From NCBI GenBank assembly GCA_041740975.1, contig JBGSKV010000075.1:1-30669 (forward strand): a stretch of 30,669 nucleotides of DNA, given 5' to 3'. The stretch is from JBGSKV01 sp041740975 (GTDB lineage Bacteria; Bdellovibrionota_B; Oligoflexia; Oligoflexales; JALZUQ01). This document shows positions 8,586-16,794 of the stretch, in pieces (position 1 is the stretch's first letter; each line of letters starts with the position of its first letter). The notes beneath the pieces are model-generated. The model did not search any database and was not told the origin of the DNA. It worked only from the letters and a program-made list of their open reading frames with translations. Position numbers and translations under genes: made by a program.

Positions 8586-8607
8586 GCGGCCGTTCAATAA
8601 TCTATAG
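8586..8607 (-). repeat. right terminal inverted repeat of copy 1
   Basis: This is the exact reverse complement of 8109-8130. Its inner end is part of the hairpin CGGCCGC-TTC-GCGGCCG (8576-8592). It ends 2 bases before the pckA stop codon. TTTTAAA occurs just outside both ends (8100-8106 and 8608-8614), a possible target duplication, though on the left it is 2 bases away from the repeat. Confidence 0.8.
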
Positions 8608-8609
8608 TT

Positions 8610-10229
8610 TTAAAGAGACGGACCAACACTCACTAGCTTCTGGCCTGCCGGTAAATCCGTATATTTTTTAAAATTATTTTGAAACATACCTGCAAGTTTT
8701 TTCAAAGCTTCATCATATGCCGCTTTATCCTGCCAAGTATTACGGGGGTTCAAAATGCTGGCATCAGACACGCCAGGAACTGTATCCGGAATGTCAAAGT
8801 TAAAAATCGGAAATTTTTTAAAACTCGCATCAAGAAGACTTCCATCCAATATCGCGTCGATAATACTACGCGTAACTTTTATGCTCATACGTTTTCCGAT
8901 ACCATACGGTCCTGCCGTCCAGCCTGTATTGACCAGATAAGCGGTAGCACCATGCTCTTGCATCTTCTTCGCCAATATCTCCGCATATCGTGTCGGATGT
9001 AGGGGTAAGAAAGGCCCACCAAAACAAGGGGAGAATGCAGCAGTTGGTTCCTTCACACCTATTTCTGTACCGGCAACCTTCGCTGTGTAACCGCTGAGAT
9101 ACAAATATTGAGCTTGATCAAAGGAAAGTTTTGCGACTGGAGGTAATACGCCGAAGGCATCGCAGGTTAAGAAAATAATATTTTTCGGATGGCCACCGCG
9201 TGAAACGGGCTTCACGATATTGTTAATGTGATAAATAGGATAGGAGACACGCGTGTTTTCAGTTTTGGTCGTACTCGTATAATCGACAACACCGTCTTTA
9301 TCATAAACAACGTTTTCTAGGAGCGCATCACGGCGAATTGCATCATAAATATCAGGTTCTTGTTCATGTGATAGGTTGATCGTTTTCGCATAGCACCCAC
9401 CTTCAAAGTTAAACACGCCTTCATCATCCCACCCGTGCTCGTCGTCGCCAATTAAAGCGCGTTTTGGATCAGCCGAAAGAGTCGTTTTGCCGGTACCAGA
9501 AAGTCCGAAGAAAAGCGCCGTATCCCCATCTTCGCCTTGGTTAGCGCTGCAATGAAATGCTCCCACACCTTTGAGCGGGAGGAAGTAGTTCATCATGGTG
9601 AAGATGCCTTTTTTGATTTCTCCGCCGTACCACGTTCCACCAATGGCAGTCATTCGTTCTTTAATATTGAACGCGACGAAAACTTCCGAACGCAATCCGA
9701 GTTCCTTAAAGTTTTCACAAGTCGTTTTACAAGCGTCCAATATCGTCCAGTCCGGCTTGAAAGTTTTTAGCTCTTCTGGCGTTGGCCGGATAAACATATT
9801 CTTCGCAAAATGCGATTTCCATGCAACTTCCGTGATGAGTCTTATGGAAAGTCGAGATTTGGGGTTAGCTCCCGCGTAAACATCCATGACATAAAGTTTT
9901 TTGCCATTCAGTCTTTTGACTGCGACTGCTTTGAGTTCATTCCAAACTTCTTGCTTGATAGGATTGTTGTCGGAGCCAGTTCCGGCCCACCAAACATTGT
10001 CTCTCGAGGTTTCATCAAAGACTATGTATTTGTCTTTAGCAGAACGACCAGTGAACCTGCCAGTATCAACGGATACAGCTCCAGACGAGGTAACGGTACC
10101 TTTGCCGTAATCATTTAAACTTGGGTCCGTTTCATGTTTAAAAAGTTCGTCGTAGGACGAATTATGAAATATATTCTGCGCGTTGGTGATACCTAATTTA
10201 TCGATGCCGATATCCGACGGGTGGATCAT
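8610..10229 (-). CDS. pckA: phosphoenolpyruvate carboxykinase (ATP)
   Basis: PckA converts oxaloacetate and ATP to phosphoenolpyruvate, CO2 and ADP, the entry to gluconeogenesis. The 539-residue length matches the ATP-dependent family. Visible motifs are TGRFTGRSAKDKYIV near 56-70, the P-loop GLSGTGKT at 242-249, GDDEHGW at 261-267 and PYGIGKRM in the C-terminal part. The ATG is preceded by AGGAG at about 8 bases. It is separated from upstream aat by 107 bases containing a candidate promoter, so it is probably transcribed alone. Its stop abuts the right end of the structured repeat. Confidence 0.97.
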   Translation of the reverse strand: MIHPSDIGIDKLGITNAQNIFHNSSYDELFKHETDPSLNDYGKGTVTSSGAVSVDTGRFTGRSAKDKYIVFDETSRDNVWWAGTGSDNNPIKQEVWNELKAVAVKRLNGKKLYVMDVYAGANPKSRLSIRLITEVAWKSHFAKNMFIRPTPEELKTFKPDWTILDACKTTCENFKELGLRSEVFVAFNIKERMTAIGGTWYGGEIKKGIFTMMNYFLPLKGVGAFHCSANQGEDGDTALFFGLSGTGKTTLSADPKRALIGDDEHGWDDEGVFNFEGGCYAKTINLSHEQEPDIYDAIRRDALLENVVYDKDGVVDYTSTTKTENTRVSYPIYHINNIVKPVSRGGHPKNIIFLTCDAFGVLPPVAKLSFDQAQYLYLSGYTAKVAGTEIGVKEPTAAFSPCFGGPFLPLHPTRYAEILAKKMQEHGATAYLVNTGWTAGPYGIGKRMSIKVTRSIIDAILDGSLLDASFKKFPIFNFDIPDTVPGVSDASILNPRNTWQDKAAYDEALKKLAGMFQNNFKKYTDLPAGQKLVSVGPSL

Positions 10230-10289
10230 TCGGGAACTCCTCTGAAAGGCCTTTTAGCGGCATAAGGGCAAATCTAGCTAAGCCCCTGC

Positions 10290-10318
10290 AGCATAGCACC
10301 AAAAGGGAAGGTGGTTAA
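10290..10318 (-). promoter_or_regulatory. pckA: candidate promoter of pckA
   Basis: On the minus strand, TTAACC (10313-10318) is followed after 17 bases by TATGCT (10290-10295), which is preceded by an extended -10 TG. Each hexamer matches the sigma-70 consensus at four of six positions. The leader would be about 54 bases. Confidence 0.4.
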
Positions 10319-10336
10319 TCTCAACTTTATAAGGAA

Positions 10337-10948
10337 TTAAGTTGAATAAATAGGCATCGAAGCGAGACTTGCGAGCGGTTGGGCGTCTATTACAGCTTCC
10401 AATTGCTCTTGATAGGCGTCGGCAGATATCTCGATTGCACCCAAACTGGCGAGGTGGGGAGTTAAAAACTGCACTTCCAGAAGCTCAAAACCTTTCATGA
10501 TAAGGTTTTTCACTAGGTAATAAAGGGCGATCTTGGAGGCATCTGTTTCCACATGGAACATCGACTCGGCAAAAAAAGCTCGACCCAGACTCACTCCGTA
10601 TAGTCCCCCGGCAAGCTTGTCACCTTTCCAAACTTCAATAGAATGTGCTGACCCTTCGGTATGCAATTGGGCGTAGGCAAGGCTAATTTCGTCGGTGATC
10701 CAGGTATCGTCACGGTCTGCGCAGCCCTCTAAGACTTGTTTAAAAGACTTATCAATACTGTAACTAAATTCTTTTTTGTTAATACGCCGACGCAATGAGC
10801 GTGAAACGACAAATTTATCAAGGGGAATAATAGCGCGCGGATCAGGGCTTAACCAAACGATCTGCTGCGTCTGAGGATCCGGCATTGGAAAAAAACCTTG
10901 CCGATATGCTCTCCTAATTAGGTCAGTTGTAAAAGCGGGGATAGACAT
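10337..10948 (-). CDS. aat: leucyl/phenylalanyl-tRNA--protein transferase
   Basis: Aat transfers Leu or Phe from aminoacyl-tRNA to proteins with N-terminal Arg or Lys, marking them for ClpS/ClpAP degradation. The 203-residue product shows the family order: GFFPM near 18-22, WLSPDPRAIIPL, a DTWITDEISLAYAQLH block, AHSIEVW, GGLYGVSLG, AESMF (usually GESMF), DASKIALYYL and QFLTPHLASLGA. The ATG has no strong ribosome site. It is divergent from the exonuclease gene with a 75-base gap that must hold both promoters. Confidence 0.93.
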   Translation of the reverse strand: MSIPAFTTDLIRRAYRQGFFPMPDPQTQQIVWLSPDPRAIIPLDKFVVSRSLRRRINKKEFSYSIDKSFKQVLEGCADRDDTWITDEISLAYAQLHTEGSAHSIEVWKGDKLAGGLYGVSLGRAFFAESMFHVETDASKIALYYLVKNLIMKGFELLEVQFLTPHLASLGAIEISADAYQEQLEAVIDAQPLASLASMPIYST

Positions 10949-11023
10949 AATTGATCTTCTGACGTTTTCTGTTTCATTATTTTATGTTATTCGATTGAGC
11001 AGGTCTAGATGAAGGTTTAAAGA

Positions 11024-11743
11024 ATGCGATTTTTCCAAAATGCTGTGATTGTTGATGTGGAAACAACCGGGCTCAATCCGGAATCGGATAAAGTCATCGA
11101 GATTGGCGTCATGCGTGTCGCCTTTCAAGATGAAAAGGCCCATATCTTGTCAATGTATTCTGCATTGGAAGATCCTGGTTTTTCTTTGCCAGACGAAATC
11201 GTTAAACTGACTGGCATCACCGATCAAATTCTAGCTGGTCAAAAAATTGATTGGAATCGTGTACAAGAATACTTTGATCCTGAGACTTTAATTATTGCGC
11301 ACAATATGGATTTCGATCGAGGGTTTCTCCAAAATCAAACTCCACTACAGTTAAACGGCATGCAATGGGCGTGCAGCGTTCGTCATGTGGATTGGGATGA
11401 AAAAGGATTTCGATCACGTGCTTTGAATTACTTAGCGGCTGACCATGGTTTCGTGAATCCTTTCGCGCATCGGGCGCTGTTTGATTGCGCCACGACTTAT
11501 CGGCTCATCGCGCCACACTTTGCCGATTTGTCACGACGATGCCAGGAAAAAGAAGTGCGCGTATTTGCCAAAGATGCCCCCTTCGAAAAGAAAGATATAT
11601 TGCGAAATCGCAAGTATAGTTGGGATACGGTACGTCGCGTTTGGAGTAAGTGTTTGTCTGAAAGTAAGTTGGAAGAAGAACGAAAATTTTTAGGTGAGCA
11701 CGTATACGGTGGCTCATCACGCCACGTTGAAGAAGCTTTATAA
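11024..11743 (+). CDS. DnaQ-like 3'-5' exonuclease (DEDDh)
   Basis: The 239-residue protein has all DEDDh catalytic positions: D11 and E13 in DVETTG, D96 in the AHNMDFDRGFL block, and H149 with D154 in HRALFD. It resembles the proofreading exonuclease family of PolIII epsilon and RNase T. The C-terminal RKYSWDTVRRVWSK matches the GYxW...rxWxk tail found in many stand-alone DnaQ-like proteins, which argues against the polymerase epsilon subunit. The function is probably DNA repair or nucleic acid trimming. GAAGG lies upstream of the ATG, and a small lipoprotein gene follows after 19 bases. Confidence 0.88.
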   Translation: MRFFQNAVIVDVETTGLNPESDKVIEIGVMRVAFQDEKAHILSMYSALEDPGFSLPDEIVKLTGITDQILAGQKIDWNRVQEYFDPETLIIAHNMDFDRGFLQNQTPLQLNGMQWACSVRHVDWDEKGFRSRALNYLAADHGFVNPFAHRALFDCATTYRLIAPHFADLSRRCQEKEVRVFAKDAPFEKKDILRNRKYSWDTVRRVWSKCLSESKLEEERKFLGEHVYGGSSRHVEEAL

Positions 11744-11762
11744 TTAGTCTGAGGAGTGAGGT

Positions 11763-12143
11763 ATGAAATTTCGCGTATGGATATGTTTATTATTTATCGG
11801 TCTTTGGAGCTGTGGTTCCGAGGAAGACAGTACGGGGTCGAGCGAGACCTTGGCGGGAAAGACTTACACGCGAACTTTTTTGTACACACCGCCGGGTGGT
11901 AGCGAAGGCAGTTACACGAGGACGATGGCATTTTCGGCTACTGAAGTCGTAGACAGTTTAACAGGTAGACCTGATGAGGTATCTTCATACGGTGTTTCTG
12001 GGGACAAAGTGAATGTCAATATTAATGCCGGTAGTATTACGACTTATACCTTATCGGCTGATCGCCAGACACTGTCTCAGGACAATAGCCCTGAAGAAAT
12101 TCTTACTCTAGAGTCGCGGTTGTCTCTGGTTGGTATACGGTAA
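11763..12143 (+). CDS. small lipoprotein of unknown function
   Basis: The 126-residue product has a signal peptide with lipobox LWSC, so Cys17 is probably lipidated. The mature part is Ser/Thr/Gly-rich, with YTRTFLYTPPGGSEGSYTRT and then a short beta-rich segment; no family is recognised. A strong GAGGAG lies 7 bases before the ATG. Its last 41 bases overlap the 3' end of the convergent VWA gene, so both C-termini are encoded by opposite strands of the same DNA. Confidence 0.7.
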   Translation: MKFRVWICLLFIGLWSCGSEEDSTGSSETLAGKTYTRTFLYTPPGGSEGSYTRTMAFSATEVVDSLTGRPDEVSSYGVSGDKVNVNINAGSITTYTLSADRQTLSQDNSPEEILTLESRLSLVGIR

Positions 12144-13341
12144 ATTCCGCCGTTTGCAATTTGTAGTCGCAAGTCGAGAAATTTCCCGCGGCAGCTTTGC
12201 TCGCTTCTAAGCAACAGCGTCGAATTTTCAGGGTGACCTTTTTGTTATTTAATTCAGCAGTCAAGCTTTGCGGGACTGGATTTTTCCAATCCAAAGTTTT
12301 GCCGGCCTTGAATCTTTGATACGAATCTTGCAAGCTTTTTGCTTTCCAGGTATTGACCGGCGCATCGTTCAAAGATAGTTGCGCTGATTCGGCAATACAT
12401 GCGACTTCCACCGCCGGGCGGTTAGTTTTGAGTTTTTCGCTAAACTCGGTTACTAGTGTGGCGCTATTGAACGGAAAGCTTAGACGTTCGCCCACATTTG
12501 GGTTGCTGTTACCCACTCGAAGTGCTTGGTTTAGTAAGGTATCCATTTGTTGAGTGGCGGTTGAAAAGCCACTGCATGGTTGTTGCAGATTATTGTACGT
12601 CGAGCCTGTCGAGTGGTAAATCTGCAATAAGCTACGAGATAAAGTCGGTAAGTTTTGAATGGAGCGAGTCAAGTTGGAAAGACTACAATCCCGCGCAGTG
12701 CTCGGCTCGTACTCTTTTCCTTTTGGAGGAATGACGACAGCATCGCTGCTATGACCAGGATTGTCCGTTATGATTAGGATTGCCTTAGTCGCTTCTGGGC
12801 GGCTTTGAGTGGCAATTGCGTTGAGTGCATGGTGAAGTCCGAGAAGTGCGGATTCATTTTGGTCATTTCCACCGCTCGCTCTTTGCGATGCAATGAAAGA
12901 CTGAAAACTTGCGACATTGTCAGAAAGTGAAAACGATCCGACGATCCCGTCGCGGAAAGCGATGGCGCCAAATTTTGGACGAAACTCTTGGCTCAAATTG
13001 GCTGAAAAAGTTTGGATATTGTTTTTTATACTATTGAGAACGGCACCCATACTCGCGGTGACATCGAGAACAAAATATATATCGAGTGGGAGTTTCTCAA
13101 CTTCGCCAGGTGTATTCTTTAAATTGCCTGGATCAAAACGCAGGCCGTTTATTAAACTATCGACATTTTCTGGTGTTTCTTTAGTTTGGCTTTCGGTGCC
13201 GGCGATATAGATGGATTTGACGCCGTCTAGTTCACCGCTACCAAGGTCTGTTTTCCTCGGTGTGCCGTTTGAAAAAGTTTGGTTGTCGCACCCTACGATG
13301 GCGAAACCCATAAGCATAGCAATGGCAATGGATGCTTTCAT
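12103..13341 (-). CDS. VWA-domain lipoprotein
   Basis: The 412-residue protein has a signal peptide ending in IVGC (lipidated Cys18). A von Willebrand factor A domain spans about 85-290, with an intact MIDAS start (DVTAS at 93-97) and a later metal-loop Asp in IITDNPGH. VWA domains bind protein ligands through a metal ion, so a surface adhesion or envelope-assembly role is likely but unproven. Several Cys pairs in the C-terminal third (RCCLEAS...STCDY) suggest disulfides. AGAGGA precedes the ATG. It is transcribed alone, towards the small lipoprotein gene it overlaps. Confidence 0.82.
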   Translation of the reverse strand: MKASIAIAMLMGFAIVGCDNQTFSNGTPRKTDLGSGELDGVKSIYIAGTESQTKETPENVDSLINGLRFDPGNLKNTPGEVEKLPLDIYFVLDVTASMGAVLNSIKNNIQTFSANLSQEFRPKFGAIAFRDGIVGSFSLSDNVASFQSFIASQRASGGNDQNESALLGLHHALNAIATQSRPEATKAILIITDNPGHSSDAVVIPPKGKEYEPSTARDCSLSNLTRSIQNLPTLSRSLLQIYHSTGSTYNNLQQPCSGFSTATQQMDTLLNQALRVGNSNPNVGERLSFPFNSATLVTEFSEKLKTNRPAVEVACIAESAQLSLNDAPVNTWKAKSLQDSYQRFKAGKTLDWKNPVPQSLTAELNNKKVTLKIRRCCLEASKAAAGNFSTCDYKLQTAEFTVYQPETTATLE

Positions 13342-13504
13342 CCTACGTTCCTCTATAAAATAATAGTTTTATCCTAAAAACCGTATCGGTCATCAAACGC
13401 CGCAAATGGACGAAACCTGATTATCCCTGTGAATACAGCGGCTTCAAAGGGCCATTTCGTCGGCGTATGAATGTTTATATGTCGATTTGGACGGAGGGAA
13501 CGGA

Positions 13505-14125
13505 TCAGGCAAGATCACGCTTTTTCATAGAACGTTTGATCAAAACGATGGAAACAATCAAAATAATAGCAATGAGAGCCAAACCGACTATCCCTAGCTG
13601 CATGCGCCGAACATACTTTTCCAGTACGTCAAGATTGCTGCCAAATAGAAAGCCGACATATATCCAAATTGGCACCGATATTAGCGCTGCAATTCCATCT
13701 AATAGAAAGAATTTCCAAGCTGATATCTGGTAACTTCCTGCCGTTAAAAAGATAGGCATTCTTAAGCCTGGTAAAAACCGACCGATAAAAATGATAAAAT
13801 CGCCAAATCGATGAAAGAGTTTCTGGACTTTAAGGTCACGTTCTTCATTGAGAACGTTTTTTATTAACGGAAGCTTTCTCGCTCGTTGTCCATAGCGCTT
13901 ACCTACAGAAAAAATGATTCCGTCACCTATCAGAACTCCCGCCATGGAAACGACAAAGGTCCAAGTCGGATCAATAATATTCTTTGATGCCAGGATGCCG
14001 CCTGTTACGAGAATAATGTCTTCAGGCATGGGCAAGCCGAAACCACAAAGAACGAGGACTCCGAAGATTACCCAGTAACTTGCATGGCCATAAGGCTGGA
14101 GAAAAAATAAAAATCGTTCTAACAA
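13505..14125 (-). CDS. DedA-family membrane protein
   Basis: The 206-residue protein has the DedA pattern: GFGLPMPEDIILVTGG near 28-43, GDGIIFSVGKRYG, and the signature GRFLPGLRMPIFLTAGSYQISAWKF in short blocks near 115-140, followed by hydrophobic helices and a basic tail. DedA proteins (for example undecaprenyl-phosphate or phospholipid flippases) are inner-membrane proteins for lipid carrier recycling and envelope stress. The start is a TTG; I see no better one. It lies 71 bases downstream of mqnE in the same direction and may share its transcript or use its own promoter. Confidence 0.88.
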   Translation of the reverse strand: MLERFLFFLQPYGHASYWVIFGVLVLCGFGLPMPEDIILVTGGILASKNIIDPTWTFVVSMAGVLIGDGIIFSVGKRYGQRARKLPLIKNVLNEERDLKVQKLFHRFGDFIIFIGRFLPGLRMPIFLTAGSYQISAWKFFLLDGIAALISVPIWIYVGFLFGSNLDVLEKYVRRMQLGIVGLALIAIILIVSIVLIKRSMKKRDLA

Positions 14126-14152
14126 GAGAACCCCAAGATGCTAAGGTATTTT

Positions 14153-14190
14153 ACACACTTGAGTATAAACCACGATCCGGAAAAGTGTGT
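14153..14190. repeat. 8-bp inverted repeat between mqnE and dedA
   Basis: ACACACTT (14153-14160) and AAGTGTGT (14183-14190) are perfect inverted arms 22 bases apart, lying 28-65 bases upstream of the dedA start. No T tract follows on either strand. It may be an operator or an RNA hairpin in the cluster transcript. Confidence 0.3.
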
Positions 14191-14196
14191 CTAGCC

Positions 14197-15894
14197 TTAT
14201 ATTAGAGAAATAGGCTCTGGTTGCGGAACTCTTAGGTGGTTATGCGTTATCTCAGGCATCAAAACACAAATTTCGTCTTCCAAAAGTCTTTCCAGTAAAC
14301 TGTCTTTTTCTTTGGCATAAGTCAAATACGACACACCATACGCTGCACACAAAATAAAAGTTTTAAAGCGAGGATCCTGATTTTGAGCCAATCCTGTACG
14401 GAGCGGACTAAGCGTAGGGATTGCAAAAAAATCGATATGCAGGTCCGCCATTGTATATGCGCGTACAAAACTGATAACTTTTAGCATATCGGTCGGACTA
14501 AACTCATTAGGAAACGACAAACTAAGGTTTCGCTCCAAAGACGTGCGAGCCTCATTGATCAAAGCGCCAATCGTTTCCCAAATCGTGTTGGAAATTTCAA
14601 GATGGTCGAATTCAAGTTCGTAACAGTCGTCAGGCTTTTCATTCAAATTTGGTTTCACTTGGATAGGTCGAATATGCGCACTCCACGCACTGATCATATT
14701 CAAATCGGCGTGTTTCAATAAATATGCGATATCAGCATTGCTCATTAAATCTCGGTTTTGCCAATCGACCATAATTTCTCGGAGTTTTTTCGAGTCGAAC
14801 TCAGGAAGTAAGGAAGGAAAAGATTTGGGATTATAGAGTGTATCGCGTTCTACGGGTCGTCGATTTGCGTTTTCTATTAACTGCGAGATACCTTCGCGAC
14901 TCATGGCTAAACCGGAACGTCCACCGGCCATATGCGAAATTTTTTCGTCGGTGACCGTACCGTCGATATCGTTGGCACCGTAACTCAAGGCGAGTTGTGA
15001 AATATCTTGGCCCGACATAACCCAGTAAGTTTTGACATTGCGGAAGTTATCCAAGTACAGGCGAGCAACGGCGACTGTTTTCAAATCATCGACACCAAAA
15101 GTGAAGCGATTGATGCCCATATCATTGTCGTGCGGTTGAAAAGACAATGGTATAAAAGCATTAAAACCGCCAGTCCGATCCTGAAGTTCACGCAATCTAC
15201 GCATATGATCCACTCGGTGCATTGTGTTTTCGATATGACCATACAGCATGGTGGCATTGGACTTTAATCCCAGTCCATGTGCCAATTCGTGAGTTTGAAT
15301 CCACTGGTCGGCCGAAACTTTTGTATCGCAAATTTGATCCCGAATTTCGGGATGAAAAATTTCAGCTCCACCTCCTGGCAAAGATCCAAGACCTGCTTCC
15401 ATCAACCGTTCGAGGATATTCTGCAGGTCTGACCGCGTTTTCTTAACAAACCAGTCAAGTTCAACTGCAGTAAATGCCTTAATGTGCAAGTCGGGGTAGG
15501 TTTGCTTGATAGATCGAATCATTTCCAGATAATAGTCGAAGGTCCAACGTGGATGCAGTCCACCTACCATATGTACTTCCGTCGCGCCTTGATCCACAGC
15601 TTGCTTGGCTTTCGCGAGCATTTCATCGATCGAATAGGCGTAAGCCCCTGCTTGTCCAGGTTTGCGCGAGAAGGCGCAGAACTTGCAAGACAAAACACAA
15701 ACGTTAGTGGGATTAATATGGCGATTAACATTGTAGAAAACATCTAACGAATTAACCTGTTGATTTTTGAAATTGGCAAGGTTGGCCAACGTCACTAAAT
15801 CTGGCGAACTGAAAAGAGTCATAGCATCATCTTCAGTGAGGCGTGTTCCGGCATAAACTTTTTTACTGACGCTATCTAATGTTTTCATTATCAT
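14197..15894 (-). CDS. mqnE: aminofutalosine synthase MqnE with C-terminal extension
   Basis: MqnE is a radical SAM enzyme that joins the MqnA product to SAM to form aminofutalosine in the futalosine route to menaquinone. Residues 1-357 match it: leader helix with RLTEDDAMTLF, CVLSCKFC with Cys66, Cys70 and Cys73 for the 4Fe-4S cluster, GGLHP at 111-115, and PVERDTLYN where family members normally end. The remaining 200 or so residues are an unassigned extension without a second cluster motif. MqnE is favoured over MqnC by that end motif and by mqnD next door. Two ATGs are possible: the annotated one or one two codons later, better placed after TAAGGA. Confidence 0.88.
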   Translation of the reverse strand: MIMKTLDSVSKKVYAGTRLTEDDAMTLFSSPDLVTLANLANFKNQQVNSLDVFYNVNRHINPTNVCVLSCKFCAFSRKPGQAGAYAYSIDEMLAKAKQAVDQGATEVHMVGGLHPRWTFDYYLEMIRSIKQTYPDLHIKAFTAVELDWFVKKTRSDLQNILERLMEAGLGSLPGGGAEIFHPEIRDQICDTKVSADQWIQTHELAHGLGLKSNATMLYGHIENTMHRVDHMRRLRELQDRTGGFNAFIPLSFQPHDNDMGINRFTFGVDDLKTVAVARLYLDNFRNVKTYWVMSGQDISQLALSYGANDIDGTVTDEKISHMAGGRSGLAMSREGISQLIENANRRPVERDTLYNPKSFPSLLPEFDSKKLREIMVDWQNRDLMSNADIAYLLKHADLNMISAWSAHIRPIQVKPNLNEKPDDCYELEFDHLEISNTIWETIGALINEARTSLERNLSLSFPNEFSPTDMLKVISFVRAYTMADLHIDFFAIPTLSPLRTGLAQNQDPRFKTFILCAAYGVSYLTYAKEKDSLLERLLEDEICVLMPEITHNHLRVPQPEPISLI

Positions 15895-15909
15895 TTTCCT
15901 TACTTCTGC

Positions 15910-16785
15910 CTAGTTCGGATGCGACGGTGTTGAAACGATTGACCCATTCATATCAATTGCTGGACAGAGCCCTGCTGCGGCAGCCCTATCATACATCAGC
16001 CCGATTGCTTTTCGGACTTCCGGACGAAAACTCATACTGTCTTCGTTTACATACATGTCAATGTAGCGCCGTGCGGAAGCATCATCGGGCAGTACATCTT
16101 CCTTATGTGACTCGCGCACTGCCTGCTTGAGAATAACGTCGCGGTGTTCGAAAGCGTATGCAATGCTTTGCTTTAGCAAAGACGTAATATTTTGAATATG
16201 CTCATCCCCAAGGCGGCGATGGATTGCATTGCCTCCCAGCGGCAAAGGTAAACCATACTTTTGCATCCAAAGTTGACCGAGGTCCCCAATTTTGTTGAGG
16301 TCAAGATCTCCGAATGAAATCTGTCGCTCGTGAATAAGTATGCCGGCCTCGACGTCGTCACTTAAAACTGCCGGGATAATTTTTTCAAAATGCATTGGTT
16401 TTGCATGGAAGGGTGGAAGCAAATGAAGTGAACTAAAATACGCCGAAGTTTGCAAACCCGGTACTGCAACGACAGCATTACGCAATTCATGGAGGCTTTG
16501 AATTCGATCTTTTTTTGCGACGACAATAGGTCCATAGCCGTCGCCAATACTCGATCCTACCGGCAGCATCAAATAATTTTGCGCCAGGCCGGGGAAGGCT
16601 GCGATACTTATGGCCGTTACGTCATACATTTCTGATCGGGCGCATTCATTCAAATTTTGAATATCATCACGATAAAAGTCAAAGCTATAACCCTGCAAAT
16701 CAATCAACTGATCTTTCAAGGCGATAATCATAAACGCGTCGTCTGTGTCAGGGCTGTAGGCTAAGCTTATTCGTTTCGTCATCAT
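15910..16785 (-). CDS. mqnD: 1,4-dihydroxy-6-naphthoate synthase MqnD
   Basis: MqnD converts cyclic dehypoxanthine futalosine to 1,4-dihydroxy-6-naphthoate, a late step of the futalosine menaquinone pathway. The 291-residue protein starts with the family hallmark LAYSPDTDDAFM, followed by a periplasmic-binding-protein-like fold with DVTAISIAAFPGLAQNYLMLPVGSSIGDGYGP in short conserved blocks. Later segments include LIHERQISFG and PLPLGGNAIHRRLG. It lies 9 bases after the mevalonate kinase stop and 15 bases before mqnE, within one polycistronic group. The start is one of two adjacent ATG codons. MqnA, MqnB and MqnC are not in the window. Confidence 0.94.
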   Translation of the reverse strand: MMTKRISLAYSPDTDDAFMIIALKDQLIDLQGYSFDFYRDDIQNLNECARSEMYDVTAISIAAFPGLAQNYLMLPVGSSIGDGYGPIVVAKKDRIQSLHELRNAVVAVPGLQTSAYFSSLHLLPPFHAKPMHFEKIIPAVLSDDVEAGILIHERQISFGDLDLNKIGDLGQLWMQKYGLPLPLGGNAIHRRLGDEHIQNITSLLKQSIAYAFEHRDVILKQAVRESHKEDVLPDDASARRYIDMYVNEDSMSFRPEVRKAIGLMYDRAAAAGLCPAIDMNGSIVSTPSHPN

Positions 16786-16794
16786 TGAAAAATC

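Larger units (their letters stand above)
8109..8607. repeat. structured repeat element, copy 1 (about 500 bp, terminal inverted repeats)
   Basis: This 499-bp segment fills almost all of the 523-base gap between the cyclase gene and pckA. It is bounded by a perfect 22-bp inverted repeat. Inside are a 17-bp perfect stem, a 27-position stem with one mismatch, an 11-bp stem with 5-base loop, an 11-bp long-range pairing (8171-8181 with 8301-8311) and GGCCG-rich hairpins at both ends. The first 176 bases recur at 30494-30669 with 11 differences by my count. The ORFs inside are low-complexity and cross the stems, so I take it as noncoding. Candidates are a non-autonomous mobile element or a structured RNA carried in a repeat. 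Confidence 0.85.
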
